Of a stretch of DNA of 64,000 nucleotides, positions 48,300 through 58,840 are shown piece by piece. Source of the stretch: Syngnathus acus. Taxonomy: Eukaryota > Chordata > Actinopteri > Syngnathiformes > Syngnathidae. The first letter of the stretch is position 1, and each line of letters opens with the position of its first letter. The position numbers and the translations under genes are program-made. Below the pieces are notes generated by a model. It was given only the letters and a program-made list of their open reading frames with translations. It ran no database searches and was not told the origin of the DNA. The stretch covers positions 13,913,416 to 13,977,415 of the forward strand of contig NC_051101.1 of assembly GCF_901709675.1 (NCBI RefSeq). Direction: 5' to 3'.

Positions 48300-48720
48300 A
48301 GCCAAATACTGAGTGTTAGCCATCATTTTACAAGCCATTAAACGGGAGGAAATTAAGGGCGCGGTCCCTTAACGAGGACTGACATATGCGAGCCGGGCCG
48401 TTAGCGGCTAACATTAAGATGCGTCGGCTCGCTGATGAGATGGGACATTGTCCATGAGGGAGGTATCAGCGTTAATTAGGGGATAAACGGCTGCCGGTTT
48501 TACATCCCCGCTGCCGCCGCCGCATCGCCTTTGCGAGCGGGGTGGGGATACGGCTCTTATCGTTCATTTGAGAGACGTCCTCTCGGCGGGGAGGCCGGGC
48601 GGGCGAGAAGCAGCTGTCGACACCGAGTGCCAGGAGGCGGGGCATGAATCACTCGCCCGCTAAGCAACATGCCAGGTTATTGCTGCTAATGAGAGAGTGC
48701 GAGTCTTCAATTGCAAAAAG
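48300..48720. promoter_or_regulatory. Possible conserved non-coding element
   Basis: Contains CAAGCCATTAAACGGG, GGCTAACATTAAGATGCG, GCGTTAATTAGGGGATAAACGG, CTTATCGTTCATTTGAG and GCTAATGAGAGAG, with no simple repeats. Enhancer-like on motif density only. Confidence 0.35.
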
Positions 48721-49019
48721 CTTCTTGCTAAAGATTCAGTGGCGTTTACTTGGAGGTGGGAATTTCGTGAAAACGTTTCATATATGAATCACATCGCTAT
48801 AAGTCGATGTTATAAATAGAATATAATAATAAATATAAATACTATAAATATAAATAGTTTTTAGATGTCAAATAAGGGTGACATATGCATCCTGAGACGT
48901 GTCCTTTGCAAAGAAAAACAAAGTCAGCTTTACATGATCCAAAAGCCGTCGCTGATTTTAACGGCAAAAAAGAACATCCGTGGCCCTTGATGCAGTTGAA
49001 CCAATAACTGTGAAGCGTT
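48721..49019. other. Unrecognised, AT-rich non-coding sequence
   Basis: Contains a TATAAATA-word patch at about 48810-48855. No gene is seen. Confidence 0.35.
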
Positions 49020-49595
49020 CAGGGATGCCTAACGCAGCACGCGAGTCACGATGAAGGCCGCGCGCGCGGCGTGCAATCTCTCTCGCCTGCGGGGCGTCCA
49101 CGGGCACCGAGAGGGAAAGAAATCGGGCTAAGCATCCCTTTGCACTCGCCAGTTTGGCCCGGGGCGCTTTTGTGTCAAAGCCGAGCGAGCCAACCGAAGC
49201 TACATGCGGCGGCGCGCATGCTAGCACAAGCGCGTTAACGCGGCGCCGCCGCTCACAGCAAAGAAAGTGACGAGGCCGGACAGGCGGACGGACGGACGGA
49301 CGGCGTGGCGGACGACCGCCGTCAGAAGACATATTGATCGTCTTCGACCGATCATTCGGGCGCGGAGCGTGAAGCGGAGCAGGATGACAAGTTCCCGCGA
49401 TGCCCCGGGGCGGCGGGAATGCGAGGGGGCCGGAGTCGTGCCTTCCGGCAGAGGCGGCCAATCGCGGCGAATTACACTCGGCTCAAACGGCGGCCACGTG
49501 TCAGGAAGTATTGGACCCGGACACGGCAAAGAGCGCTTTGTGCGCTCCGTCAGGACCCTGCGGACAAATGCCTGGGCGTCCATCTCGTTGGTTAG
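49020..49595. other. CpG-rich block, CpG-island-like
   Basis: This is the most CpG-dense part of the window: GGCCGCGCGCGCGGCG, GCGGCGGCGCGCATG, CGCGTTAACGCGGCGCCGCCGC and (CGGA)n at 49285-49300. Open frames exist in several phases on both strands (up to 167 codons), as expected for GC-rich DNA with few stop codons. I therefore call no protein. If unmethylated it could be a promoter or Polycomb-type regulatory island. Confidence 0.45.
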
Positions 49596-50469
49596 CCACA
49601 GGTAATGGACGCCAACACCGCTCTTGGCTCCATTTTAGAATCTTTTTCAAATTTCGACCACGGAGGACTCAAATTATGGAAAAGGTGGTTTGATGTCATG
49701 TTATTATAAATCCTCAATTCCAAAATAAATGGTGTCATCCTGGAACAGGTGATTTTTAGCTGTAATAAAATCATGATTCAGCCATGCGCAACACAAGCAT
49801 TTTGCAACCCCCAAACAATTCAAATAAGCTGTCAAAAAAAAATCCACAATTTAGTGCGAACGTGGTGGTTCATATTTGAATGGAGAAATGAATTTTTAAA
49901 GTCATTCAGCGTTCATTAATCTGATTTGTAACCCATTGTAAAGTGCACGTAACAATTCACCCCAAAAATAAAATAAAATAAAACACGCAAAGATTGTTTG
50001 GCTCAAGGTTTTTCTTTTTCTCTTTGGATTGACGCAGCAGCGCGGAGCATCTGGCTGACGGCCGGGTGACTGGCGTCCCGCGGCACCTTGGCACAAACAA
50101 AGGCGCTCCAACGGCATCAGGAGCACAAAAAGGTGCAAGGACGGACGCCTTAATAGCTTTCTCTACCAACCAGTCGGCGGCGTCTTGGAGAAAAGTCAGC
50201 GTGGATGCAAAGGCGAGAGAGCGAGCGAGCCTTTCCCCTCACTTACCCTTTAACGCCCGGCCGCCCCTCCCTCCCTAGTCCCGTCCCCTTCCTCCCCCGT
50301 GCCTGGCGCGCTCATGAGTCTTGACAGAACATTCCGGGGGGCACAAACGCAATGCCACGTCGGTCGGCCGCGCTCTCCGTGAACAGCCGCGCCACGTCCT
50401 GACAAGGTCTCACTAGCTCCTTCTGCGTAATTTAACACAACTTTCTCCCGGACGTGCTCGCGTGTCTGG
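49596..50469. other. Unrecognised non-coding sequence
   Basis: AAAATAAAATAAAATAAAA at 49965-49983 is a short simple repeat. No exon or RNA is supported. Confidence 0.35.
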
Positions 50470-50676
50470 ATGGGAAGTGCCCAGGCCCTTTAGCGTCATC
50501 CCATGTGGGACTATACCTAGCCATAATGGGGCACCATTATTTGAAAGATAATCCTGAGCCAGCCTTGGAATCAGGATTGGATGTTCAGGAACTACCGTGC
50601 AGTTATCTCTTTTCTCATTAGGAGTTATTTTAGCCTGGAACTTGCAATTCTTTAGCCTCCTCATTGAATCTCTGCT
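50470..50676. promoter_or_regulatory. Probable conserved element with two adjacent hairpins
   Basis: This block is repeat-free and very even in composition. ATAATGG at 50523-50529 pairs with CCATTAT at 50534-50540 (4-base loop). Ten bases on, AATCCTGA at 50550-50557 pairs with TCAGGATT at 50571-50578 (13-base gap). TCATTAGGAGTTATTTTAGCC and GATAATCC words follow or overlap. AATCC/GGATT are bicoid-type (OTX/PITX) homeodomain sites facing each other. Whether it is DNA-level (paired sites) or RNA-level structure cannot be told here. Confidence 0.45.
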
Positions 50677-50704
50677 CACACACACACACACACACACACA
50701 CACG
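50677..50704. repeat. (CA)n microsatellite
   Basis: A pure CA run of about 14 units. Confidence 0.97.
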
Positions 50705-51449
50705 CTTCCTCCCTACCTTTGACAGTTTTCGCTAAAACAAGCCTGATCCTCCACCTAAGCCCTGGGCCTCGGCTATCCGTTGAGCTTCCTAGACGAGCCG
50801 AGCCGGGCCGGGCCGGGACTCCCCGTCCGCTCTCACATCTCGCAACCCCTGCTTGACAGCTCCGTGTGATCCGCACGACTTTGGGCGAGACTATCTGGCA
50901 TCCCGCCCGAACCGTAGGAGTGGAAATCCCACGTTTCGTGCTTGCAGGTCTAGCCTGGCTTCACTTGTCCTCTTCTTCTTCACACTGCTTCTCAATGTGT
51001 GGTCAGAGCTTGATGAGGGGACAGGTAAGGCCCCCCGAGGGTCTGTATGTTCTCATGCAAAGTGACACATTTATTTCCTCACGGCCTTTTTTCCAGGGAT
51101 AAAAGTCAACAAATTATGAAGCAATTATTACGCCCATAGCTAAGCCCAAACCAGAAAAAGGGCCGCCGTGTCGCTTTATTTATCCAGACATGGCGGGTAA
51201 GGGGGGCCTCCTGCCCTGTCCCGAAGCACTCCTCCGCCAGCGCCCATGTCACCGGGCCACGTCTGTCATTTTCAATCGGCTCCTAAACATGGGGGGGCCA
51301 CGAGGTTAATAGGGACCAAAACAATTGCCCTAACGCAGACACAACAAAGACCGTGGGAGCGGCTCGCCCGTGGCCCGCGTGGTCTCCCGGCGAAACGCTA
51401 AGCCCCGCCTCCCCCCGTCAATCGCCTCACCCGGCAGCCGCTCATTTCC
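50705..51449. other. Non-coding sequence, enhancer-like patch at 51090-51190
   Basis: GCCGAGCCGGGCCGGGCCGGG near 50795-50816 is a short GC repeat. The patch from 51100 (CAACAAATTATGAAGCAATTATTACGCCC, CTTTATTTATCC) is repeat-free and homeodomain-rich. No gene is supported. Confidence 0.35.
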
Positions 51450-51655
51450 TCCCATTTGCAAGGTTAATTGCCATTTCATCGGCGTCTATTTGCGCCATAA
51501 AAAGCCTTGTTAAGGGCGAGCTAATAAAGTGACAGCGCCGAGAGGTAATTACCGCATACGTTTAACAGCCTGAGCCCGAGCAAAAGGATGTGGCGTTTGT
51601 CATCTCGCCGCCGTAATTGTTTCTCTCCGCCGGCCGGGAAGCTGTTGAATATCTA
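51450..51655. promoter_or_regulatory. Possible conserved non-coding element
   Basis: Contains GGTTAATTGCC, GCGCCATAAAAAGCC (posterior HOX-like ATAAA), GAGCTAATAAAGTG, GAGGTAATTACCGC (a palindromic GGTAATTACC, two facing homeodomain half-sites) and GCCGTAATTG. Its right edge abuts a very long GT array. Enhancer-like on motif content. Confidence 0.45.
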
Positions 51656-51663
51656 GTTAAGAC

Positions 51664-51677
51664 AAGTGTGTGTGAGT

Positions 51678-51769
<92 letters not shown>
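51664..51769. repeat. Long (GT)n microsatellite
   Basis: An interrupted start is followed by a pure GT run of about 87 bases (51683-51769). Confidence 0.99.
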
Positions 51770-51772
<3 letters not shown>

Positions 51773-53040
51773 ATATGGATGTGTGAGCAGGGGTTGATGG
51801 CATTCCACCTAATCCGCACACAAATCATCATCTAATTGTTCCACTCCATTTCAAAGCTGGTCAAACATGAATTTTGAATAAAAAAAATCCTCTTTGTGAC
51901 GCTTTCTGTGTGCTATTGAAGTAAAGGTAAATACTGTATTTGGAATTTTATTTATGAGAAGGAAAAAAAGTTCAACTGTCTTTTATGGGAGTGCAGAGGA
52001 AATGGAAATCATTACAGTTCCCTTGCAAAATATTTTCTTAAGGTTAAAGAGATATGTAGTATTTCTATGAATACAGCGATTTTGATCCGTGCGGACTCGA
52101 CGGTGTGAGAACGGCCAAAGACAAAAGGGGAGGGGGAGGAGGGAAGATGGAGGGGAATACAATGAAGTGGCTTAGCAAGGCCGAGGCTTCCCAAATCCTT
52201 CCGTGTGCTTGAAGAGGGAGGGGGGGCGGAAAAAAAGTCCACTCTTTAGCCTGGTGTTTGCTCAGCAAGCTAACCTGGCATGTGTCAGCAGTTGGGATGG
52301 GATTTACACTGGATATATATCGAGGAAGGCTCGCCAAATATCACATTGTGCAATATGATGAGTTGAATGTGATCTGGAATTTATGTGCTGGCAATTCGAT
52401 GAAAGTTACTCGATTTGCGCAGTCAGACTACAAAATGGCCGCCTTTTGTATTAGCCTTGTATGGTATGCAACAGGGGTCAATTTTAGGCCCCCTGTCAGT
52501 TTTTGCTGCCACTGTATTCCATCTTTACGAAAAGTATTTTGCTACCAACTGAAAAGGACATCACGTGCTCAGTCGCTCAGCTAGCCAAAGAGCCGTGATC
52601 GGTTGTTACCACGCGAGGTCATTTTCAGTCGGCGGCGAGTGTCTAAATGCGTTTCGAAAGGTTCATTATATGTAATAGTTATCAAATTCATTGTCACAAA
52701 ATAACAGCTGAAAAAGGCTAAATAAGTGAAATATCAATTTAAGCTAGCAGCGAAGCGATTTGCTCGTTCTGAATGCACAACGCTTGGGTCTCATTCTTAC
52801 AGGTGGACCCGGCCGGACTTGCTCACTTTCTTCATTTCATAGCATCAGGTCAGCTTCACTGGGTCAAAATGTGCACCGCCCACCCCCAAGCCATCAGGGG
52901 GTGTCCACTCCAAACACACACACACACCACTTATTGCATTTTGTCAGACTCAGCAACAAATCGGACAGTTAAGAAAAAAGATGGGGGGGGGGGGGGTGAT
53001 ATCGATTATCCTTCAGAGCTCCATGTGGGCCACTTTCATC
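51770..53040. other. Unrecognised non-coding sequence
   Basis: No gene, RNA or recognised repeat. CA and poly-G tracts lie at about 52915-52926 and 52983-52996. Frames of 90-130 codons lie on both strands. Confidence 0.35.
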
Positions 53041-53560
53041 GATTAGGAAGGAGAGAGCGGCAAAGCACAAGTGTTCCCGCCCATCTCCCCCTCTCTCTCT
53101 TTCTTTCTCTCTCCCTCTTTCTCCCTTCTGTCTCTCCGGGCTCTTTGTCCGTGACGAGAGTGATATAATGGACCTTTGAGAGGGAGCGAAGGAGGGAGTC
53201 AGACGAGGAGTGAAGGAGGGACGGACGGAGGAGGGAGGGAGGGAGGGAGGGAGGGAGGCAGGGACGGCACGGAGGTAAAGAAAGACAGCACGACGCGGTG
53301 CGGCGGAGAAAAAAAGTCTCAATGACAAAAGGTCGGGGCAGCTGGGCTTAGGGCGACGGGGACCAAAGGGAGCAGCGGGATAATCTGCTAAAGCCCAGAA
53401 AGGAGAGATTCAGCATGCGCGCCACCCTCGTAGGGCCTAAGAGCAAATTTGCACATAAATAAGGAGCCAACTTTGCTTTGAACGCCAGGTCGAGGGAGAG
53501 AGAGTGTGGATGAGATGAGGCTCAGCTGCCTGCGAGCTGGACCCACGTGAGCATTTCGGG
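53041..53560 (+). promoter_or_regulatory. Promoter-like GA/CT-rich region, very tentative first exon
   Basis: A CT-rich tract (53088-53140), a GA-rich tract (53180-53259, GGGA units) and an NRF1-like word GCATGCGCGCC (53414-53424) precede ATG at 53515. From that ATG ten codons (starting Met-Arg-Leu-Ser-Cys-Leu) run into a possible splice donor AC|GTGAGC at 53547. An upstream ATG three codons before a stop overlaps it. CT/GA tracts with an NRF1-type word are seen in vertebrate promoters. No downstream exon was found, so this is a weak hypothesis. Confidence 0.2.
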
Positions 53561-53711
53561 GCCTCTCTCATGTTTGAGAAAGTAAGCAAAATAGATTTAT
53601 CATCCTTTTCTTCACTTGAGGTACTTCTACCCCAGGCCGCCTCTTTCTTAGTGTGGCCCTCAAAGACTTGTCTGTCTTCTCTATTGACATCCCAAACACT
53701 CGGGGGACGGA
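53561..53711. other. Unrecognised non-coding sequence
   Basis: A short stretch with no supported feature. Confidence 0.3.
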
Positions 53712-53734
53712 CGGGTGTGCGGGTGTGTGTGCGG

Positions 53735-53779
<45 letters not shown>
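53712..53779. repeat. (GT)n/(GCGGGTGT) microsatellite
   Basis: GGGTGTGTGC units are followed by a pure GT run of about 38 bases. Confidence 0.97.
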
Positions 53780-56265
53780 GGGAAATGGGGTTTTTCTTGT
53801 GGCTTTTCTGCATCTTCAAGATGCTACTCACTTAAGCTAAATGACTAATTGTTGACCAAAGTTTACACACACACACAAATATGTTTTAAAACTATGATGA
53901 AAAAAATGAATAAAAAATACATGAAGCAACATTGAAATATATTGGAAAAAAACTACGACATGTCCTAATTTCAAAATTATTATCATTGTATTGGATGGAT
54001 GGATATTACAACTATTGTCAAACGTGAATTTTGGATTGTATTTATGATATATTTTGTGACATTGCGCAACTCTACCAATACTTGACATTACCTAGATCGT
54101 AATCATCCCTCAGAACAATTTCTCCAAATGTATTCTAAATGAAATATAATGAGGCATCGGGTGTTTTAAAAAGTAGTGCCGGGGGATCAAGTGGGGGCGG
54201 GGGGGGCTTGAAGAACGACGTATTGATCGGCCTTGGAAGTTATGAACTAGCTGTCATTTCCCTTTCATGAACAGCTCAATAGCTATTGACTGCGGATGAA
54301 AAGCGTGCCGGCATTAAGGTGAGGACAAAAAAAATGTTGAGACGTGGAGCACTTGGGGCGGAGGATGGCATGTGGGGGTGGGGGGGGCTTGACAATAAAT
54401 TCACGGCCACGCGTAGCTTACCTAAGGCCCGGGCAGAAGCTTGCCACAAAACAAAGTCCCGATGTAACGAGAACACCCCAAGAACAAACACGGAAGCTGG
54501 AAGATAAGGATTTCAAATGGAGGTGGAGGGATTTGCCCGAGCCGCCGTCCCCGCTGCGAGTGGACACCGAGCGGCCTCGTGTCGCACAGTTGGCGGGACG
54601 CCCTACAAGGCGCAGCAGATAAAGCCAGGGAGGGAGGGAGCGCTTTCGGGCCTCCCCCTAATCCCGGCTCATCCCTGTTCCATGTTCCGTCGCTGCTGCG
54701 CGACGCTTAGCCGGAATTTCACGCCGGAGTCTTCACGCCGACCTAAAAGCCGTATGCTACGCTAAAGGGATAAAGAGCGCGGTGGCGGCGGCAACGGGAT
54801 GAGCAATCTTTTTTCGCTAACGCCTCTTGTTTTTTTCGTGTCTTTACGTTTGCTTTGCTGTCTCTCCGCCCCTTCGTTCGCTTCGATTTTTTTGCCCTTC
54901 TCGATCGTGACGTGAAACATTCGCAGATAAGATCGATTACCCTCATTTCTTATACTACGACTTTGTCGTCTTCTGCCACCACACTGCCGTCCACAGGTCA
55001 GTCTTCTGGCTGAGTGGAGGAGACTTAATGTTGGTGGAGATATCGTCTGGTGTGTGAGCAGTGTGCAGTCGAGTAGATCTTCAATAGAACAGCAGTTGGA
55101 CCCGCCCCCTCGCCCCCTTTGAAATAATTATGTTAAAAATAAGTACAGTATGGAAGAGAGGAAGAGTTGACTGCAGAGGAAAGTGTCTCATCCCTGAATA
55201 AAGCAAGCAGGGCGATATAGCAGAAGGGGGGAGGGCCAAAGAAGAAAAGGAATTCAAAGAAAAATCAAAAGGGGGAGAGTAAATGAGGAAGGTGCGAGCA
55301 AGCAAGCTCCCCCGGCAAATCTTACTTTGCTGAACAGCGGCGGGCGCCCACAGAAGAAGGGGACGGTTTTCAATTGGGCGCATCGCTCCAGGTGCAGAGG
55401 GAGCAAATCCGCAGCAGAACTAAGTCGCGGCGAAGAATGAGCGAGGCGGGAAAAACAGCGGCTAAGCGTGTTAGCTTCACCTCCGCAAATACGCGCGTGT
55501 TGGCAGGGCGTTGAAAAGCCGAGTGGCCCTCGACGGAGCGGCGGGATTTCGCCGGTGACGGCGAGTCAAAGTGAAAGCTGTCGTTGGCTCTTTTTTTCTT
55601 TCCCTGCATTTGATTTTTTTTTTGTGTGCGTGCGTTATCTCCAAACCCAAACACATTAGCAGCTATTCACAACACTGACTCATTCAGCCCATTTATCGTG
55701 GGCATTTTCATCCTTTCCGTTTGTCTTTAGGGCAAATGATCCTCTCCGGATTGTTTTTTTTTTCCTTCTTTTCTATTCTACAGTCTAGAGATGCATTTGC
55801 ATGATGAAACGCTTCACCACAGCCGAAATCCTGGAAGAAAATGCACCATTAGGGGGAAAGCCAAGTATAGGTGAACTTATTTGGGTTTTGTGACCCGGCG
55901 GTTACCTTCAGATTTCCTCCTCCCGCATCCTAATTAGAAAATAAATCGGGCTCTCCCGGCAGCGCCGCTTGATTTCTGGCCTGTCTCCGCCAGTGTGCTC
56001 GGGCATAAAGCCCGCCGCTGAGCAGCTGACTTGGGCTTTGATAGCGCCGGCATCAACGGCACGACCTAATGGGGTGCATGACCGAGAGATCCGAGGCGGC
56101 CGGGGCCCCCTTTCCATATGCATCCGCCTGCCCCCACTCCTTCTCTTTTGCCGTATCGCAAATCTCACGCGGCATTACCGCGGCGAGAGAGCGGGGCGGG
56201 CCACGCTAGACTAGCGATGTTCAGTCACGTAGCATCACAGTAAATGGGATTTTTCAAATTTGGAG

Positions 56266-56269
<4 letters not shown>
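53780..56269. other. Unrecognised non-coding sequence
   Basis: No gene is supported in 2.5 kb. CpG-rich sequence occurs at about 54540-54800 and 55390-55570. A possible conserved patch lies at 55905-56060 (CATCCTAATTAGAAAATAAATCGG, GCCTAATGG slightly beyond). GGATGGATGGAT at 53994 onward is a trace of a repeat tail. Frames here occur on both strands. Confidence 0.35.

Positions 56270-56341
<72 letters not shown>
56270..56341. repeat. (GT)36 microsatellite
   Basis: A pure GT run of about 72 bases. Confidence 0.99.
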
Positions 56342-56343
<2 letters not shown>

Positions 56344-56839
56344 CTCTTTGGGTTGGTAATTGCGAGGAGCCTTTAGCAAGTGTGCGTCTGCATTTCTTAT
56401 CGTGGTGTGGAAGTGAATGGCGCTTGGATGCTAACACGCAAGTAGCGGGACAAAATATCGGTATCGCCATGCACGCCGGTATCATTTTCAGTAACGTTTG
56501 ACTTTTGAGCCAAAACGCATATTTTACATTAGAAAATTTTACAAAATGTATTTAAATCATTTTGTTGGAGTACCGTCGTGGAACAAACTTTTGGATTCTA
56601 TTTCCTGTCGACACTGCAAACCCCCAAAAATGGGCGTGGGGAGCACACGGCGTCAAGGCGTTTAAGTTGCGTGTTAATTGAGGCGGCTTACACGGGATTC
56701 CATCGACAGTGAACATGCCCTTCAAGGTGTTCTTTGTGGTTCAGCACTTGTGTCAAGTCATTTTGCTTCACCTTTTCTTCTATGCTTGACTACGCCCAAC
56801 ATTACGGAACACGGTGCATGGGGCCCGCTAATAGATGCA

Positions 56840-56841
<2 letters not shown>
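56342..56841. other. Unrecognised non-coding sequence
   Basis: This spacer of 500 bases between two long GT arrays shows no gene or recognised repeat. Confidence 0.35.
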
Positions 56842-56913
<72 letters not shown>

Positions 56914-56936
56914 ATGTGTGTGTGTGCGTGCGTGTG
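56842..56936. repeat. (GT)n microsatellite
   Basis: A pure GT run to about 56912, then CATGTGTGTG and GTGCGTGCGTGT. Confidence 0.98.
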
Positions 56937-57161
56937 AATCCAATCAGAGAGGTCATTTGACACAGTAAGTAGAGGGTGAGAGAAGAAGTGAAAACAGTGT
57001 GGCTAAACTATGTCCTCTTAGCAGTTCAATTTTTTTTCAGCTTTGAGATTTGCGCTCGCTCGCCCTGGCGTCACGTTTGACCTCTGCTACGATGATTATT
57101 TTTGCATGCCGCCGCCCGCCGCATTTCATTTGAATTCATGAGCGGAGCGGCGTTTTGATAA

Positions 57162-57208
57162 GCGGCGTAGCGCGGCGTGGCGTAGCGCGGCGTGGCGCGG
57201 CGCGGGCG
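57162..57208. repeat. GC-rich minisatellite (GCGGCGT(A/G)GC units)
   Basis: Irregular units GCGGCGTAGC, GCGGCGTGGC, GTAGCGCGGC and GTGGCGCGGC follow each other over about 47 bases. CpG is very frequent. Frames repeating Ala-Arg-Gly are artefacts. Confidence 0.85.
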
Positions 57209-57779
57209 GGTGTCAGTCGCCGTCTCATGTCTAATTGCTCGAGCGTCTATCTGAAGACGGGCACCAGACAGGGTTTTCCCGATCAGAAACGGGGGCCGAG
57301 CGCGGTCTTCCATCACGGCGGCAAGGTCGCTTGTCACTTAGCGTGCCTCGGCCACCGCGCGCGTTTGATTTGCTTGACACATTAACAGACAAGTGTGACA
57401 TTTACTCGGAGATGCGGAGAGGACAATGCCCTTTAAACTCGCGCTCGGCGACCTCCCCCGGACGCCCTCCCTCCGCCCTTTTTGGGTGTGCTTTTAATCG
57501 CCAATTAGAAAGTGTTTAAAATGCATTGGAATCAATTAGTGTTTAACATAAGGTGAAGTTAAACGGTATAGCGCAATCATCTCTTGTGCCGCCCGCGCGC
57601 ACTATTAATCAGGCGCATGCATTATGCAGCCCAATGGGCATCAGCACTTTTGAGCGAACAACCGGGCTTCCATACTCAAAACGCCGTCACCGGGACTGGG
57701 AATGGAAGGTTCCTTTCTTTCCTCACGTCTTGCAATTTTTTAATCAATATTTATTCATATATATTCTTTACAAGATTTA
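57209..57779. other. Non-coding; possible conserved patch at 57485-57560
   Basis: CTTTTAATCGCCAATTAGAAAG and GGAATCAATTAGTGTTTAAC look like spaced homeodomain sites. GCACTATTAATCAGGCGCATGC near 57599-57620 has the same character. No gene is seen. Confidence 0.35.
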
Positions 57780-58050
57780 TAAATACTCTTTGCAAATATT
57801 CAGATATCCCAGGAATATATGTTGAGTTATATTTAGTTACTGCTTTAATTGGACTAAAAAGATTTTTGCAGAATATGAACGCTCTTTCCTCACAACTCCT
57901 TATGTGGTCTTGTAAATTGCTACAAATATTTATAATATTTTTTATTTATTAATATTAAAATAAACATTTTTTGTAAATATTTAGATATCACAATACTGAC
58001 TTACTGCTTTAATTGGCCTAAAGGTTTTTGCAGAATATGAACGCTCATCC
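57780..58050 (+). repeat. Local duplication, offset about 164 bases
   Basis: ACTGCTTTAATTGG(A/C)CTAAA followed by GTTTTTGCAGAATATGAACGCTC (first base varying) occurs at about 57839 and 58003. Upstream both share TGCAAATATT-AGATATC words (57791 and 57973). Copies are about 110 and 90 bases, with an AT-rich spacer. Confidence 0.8.
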
Positions 58051-58719
58051 TGAAAAAGAGCTTTGCAAAAGTGCAAACTTGTCAATAGTGCTTCTAATCA
58101 CCAGGCCACCACAGAGTCTATTTTGTTGGCATCTCGGCGCCCTGACGACATTGGCCAGCCAATCAATGACGCAAAAGGTCACGACGGCCGACCAGAGGCC
58201 AAGCGTCCGACGGGCCGAACGTCCGCGGCCGAGTGCGTAAAGCTGCTCGCCGTGCAATAAAGTTGATTTAGCACAGTGGTGCTACCTGCCCAGCTGACGC
58301 TCTTTTGCTTTATTTTTTTTTTTTTACGTTGCCTATTTGATTAATAATGGGCCGAGAGGGATTTATTGTACGTGGTACATTTGCCTCAGCGATTTAATAA
58401 TGGTGTAGGAGGAACGCAATTCATCAGATGGGCTTGGTCCACATGTGCCCGCTTTGCTAAAAAAGTGTAAAATTAATGACTGTGAATGTGCGCGCTTGTT
58501 TGTTAGCTAGCGTGTGGTCGGGAGCCGCACCCGGCGACAAAAAGCTTCGGGAATGGTCGAGCACAGGCAAACTGGACGAAGCGTGTTTTCTTGCATGTAC
58601 GCAAAATGTTTTTTAAGATATTTGAACGTGAATATTAACGGCAATCTCATTTAAGAGGAGAGAGGCACAGCATGCAGGAACAGGTACGGACCGCTCCAAT
58701 CATCGCCTTCCAGCGAGCC
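58051..58719. other. Non-coding, enhancer-like patch at 58340-58410
   Basis: Poly-T lies at 58311-58324, followed by TTGATTAATAATGGGCC and GCGATTTAATAATGG. A GTGCAATAAAG word at 58252 could mimic a polyadenylation signal, but no transcript leads to it. Confidence 0.35.
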
Positions 58720-58840
58720 TTGGCACCGGTGGAAAAATAATGATGCGCTGTCCTGTTGGCACATTTATCAGCATGTTTTACAACAGGCGCCGGCTGGAAG
58801 TAATTAAACTCTGCCATCACTACAATCAGCCCCGCCCCGC
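58720..58840. promoter_or_regulatory. Possible conserved non-coding element
   Basis: Contains AAAAATAATGATGCGCTGTCC, GGCACATTTATCAGCATG (GATA-like on the minus strand), TTTTACAACAGG and GGAAGTAATTAAACTC. The patch is repeat-free. The call is motif-based only. Confidence 0.35.

Noticed and set aside
48958-49461. 167-codon minus-strand frame in the CpG-rich block
   Set aside because: Open frames exist in several phases on both strands here, as expected from GC-rich composition. Arg/Pro/Ala-rich without domain.
58252-58262. AATAAA polyadenylation-like signal
   Set aside because: AATAAA is expected by chance many times in this AT-rich window, and no upstream terminal exon is supported.
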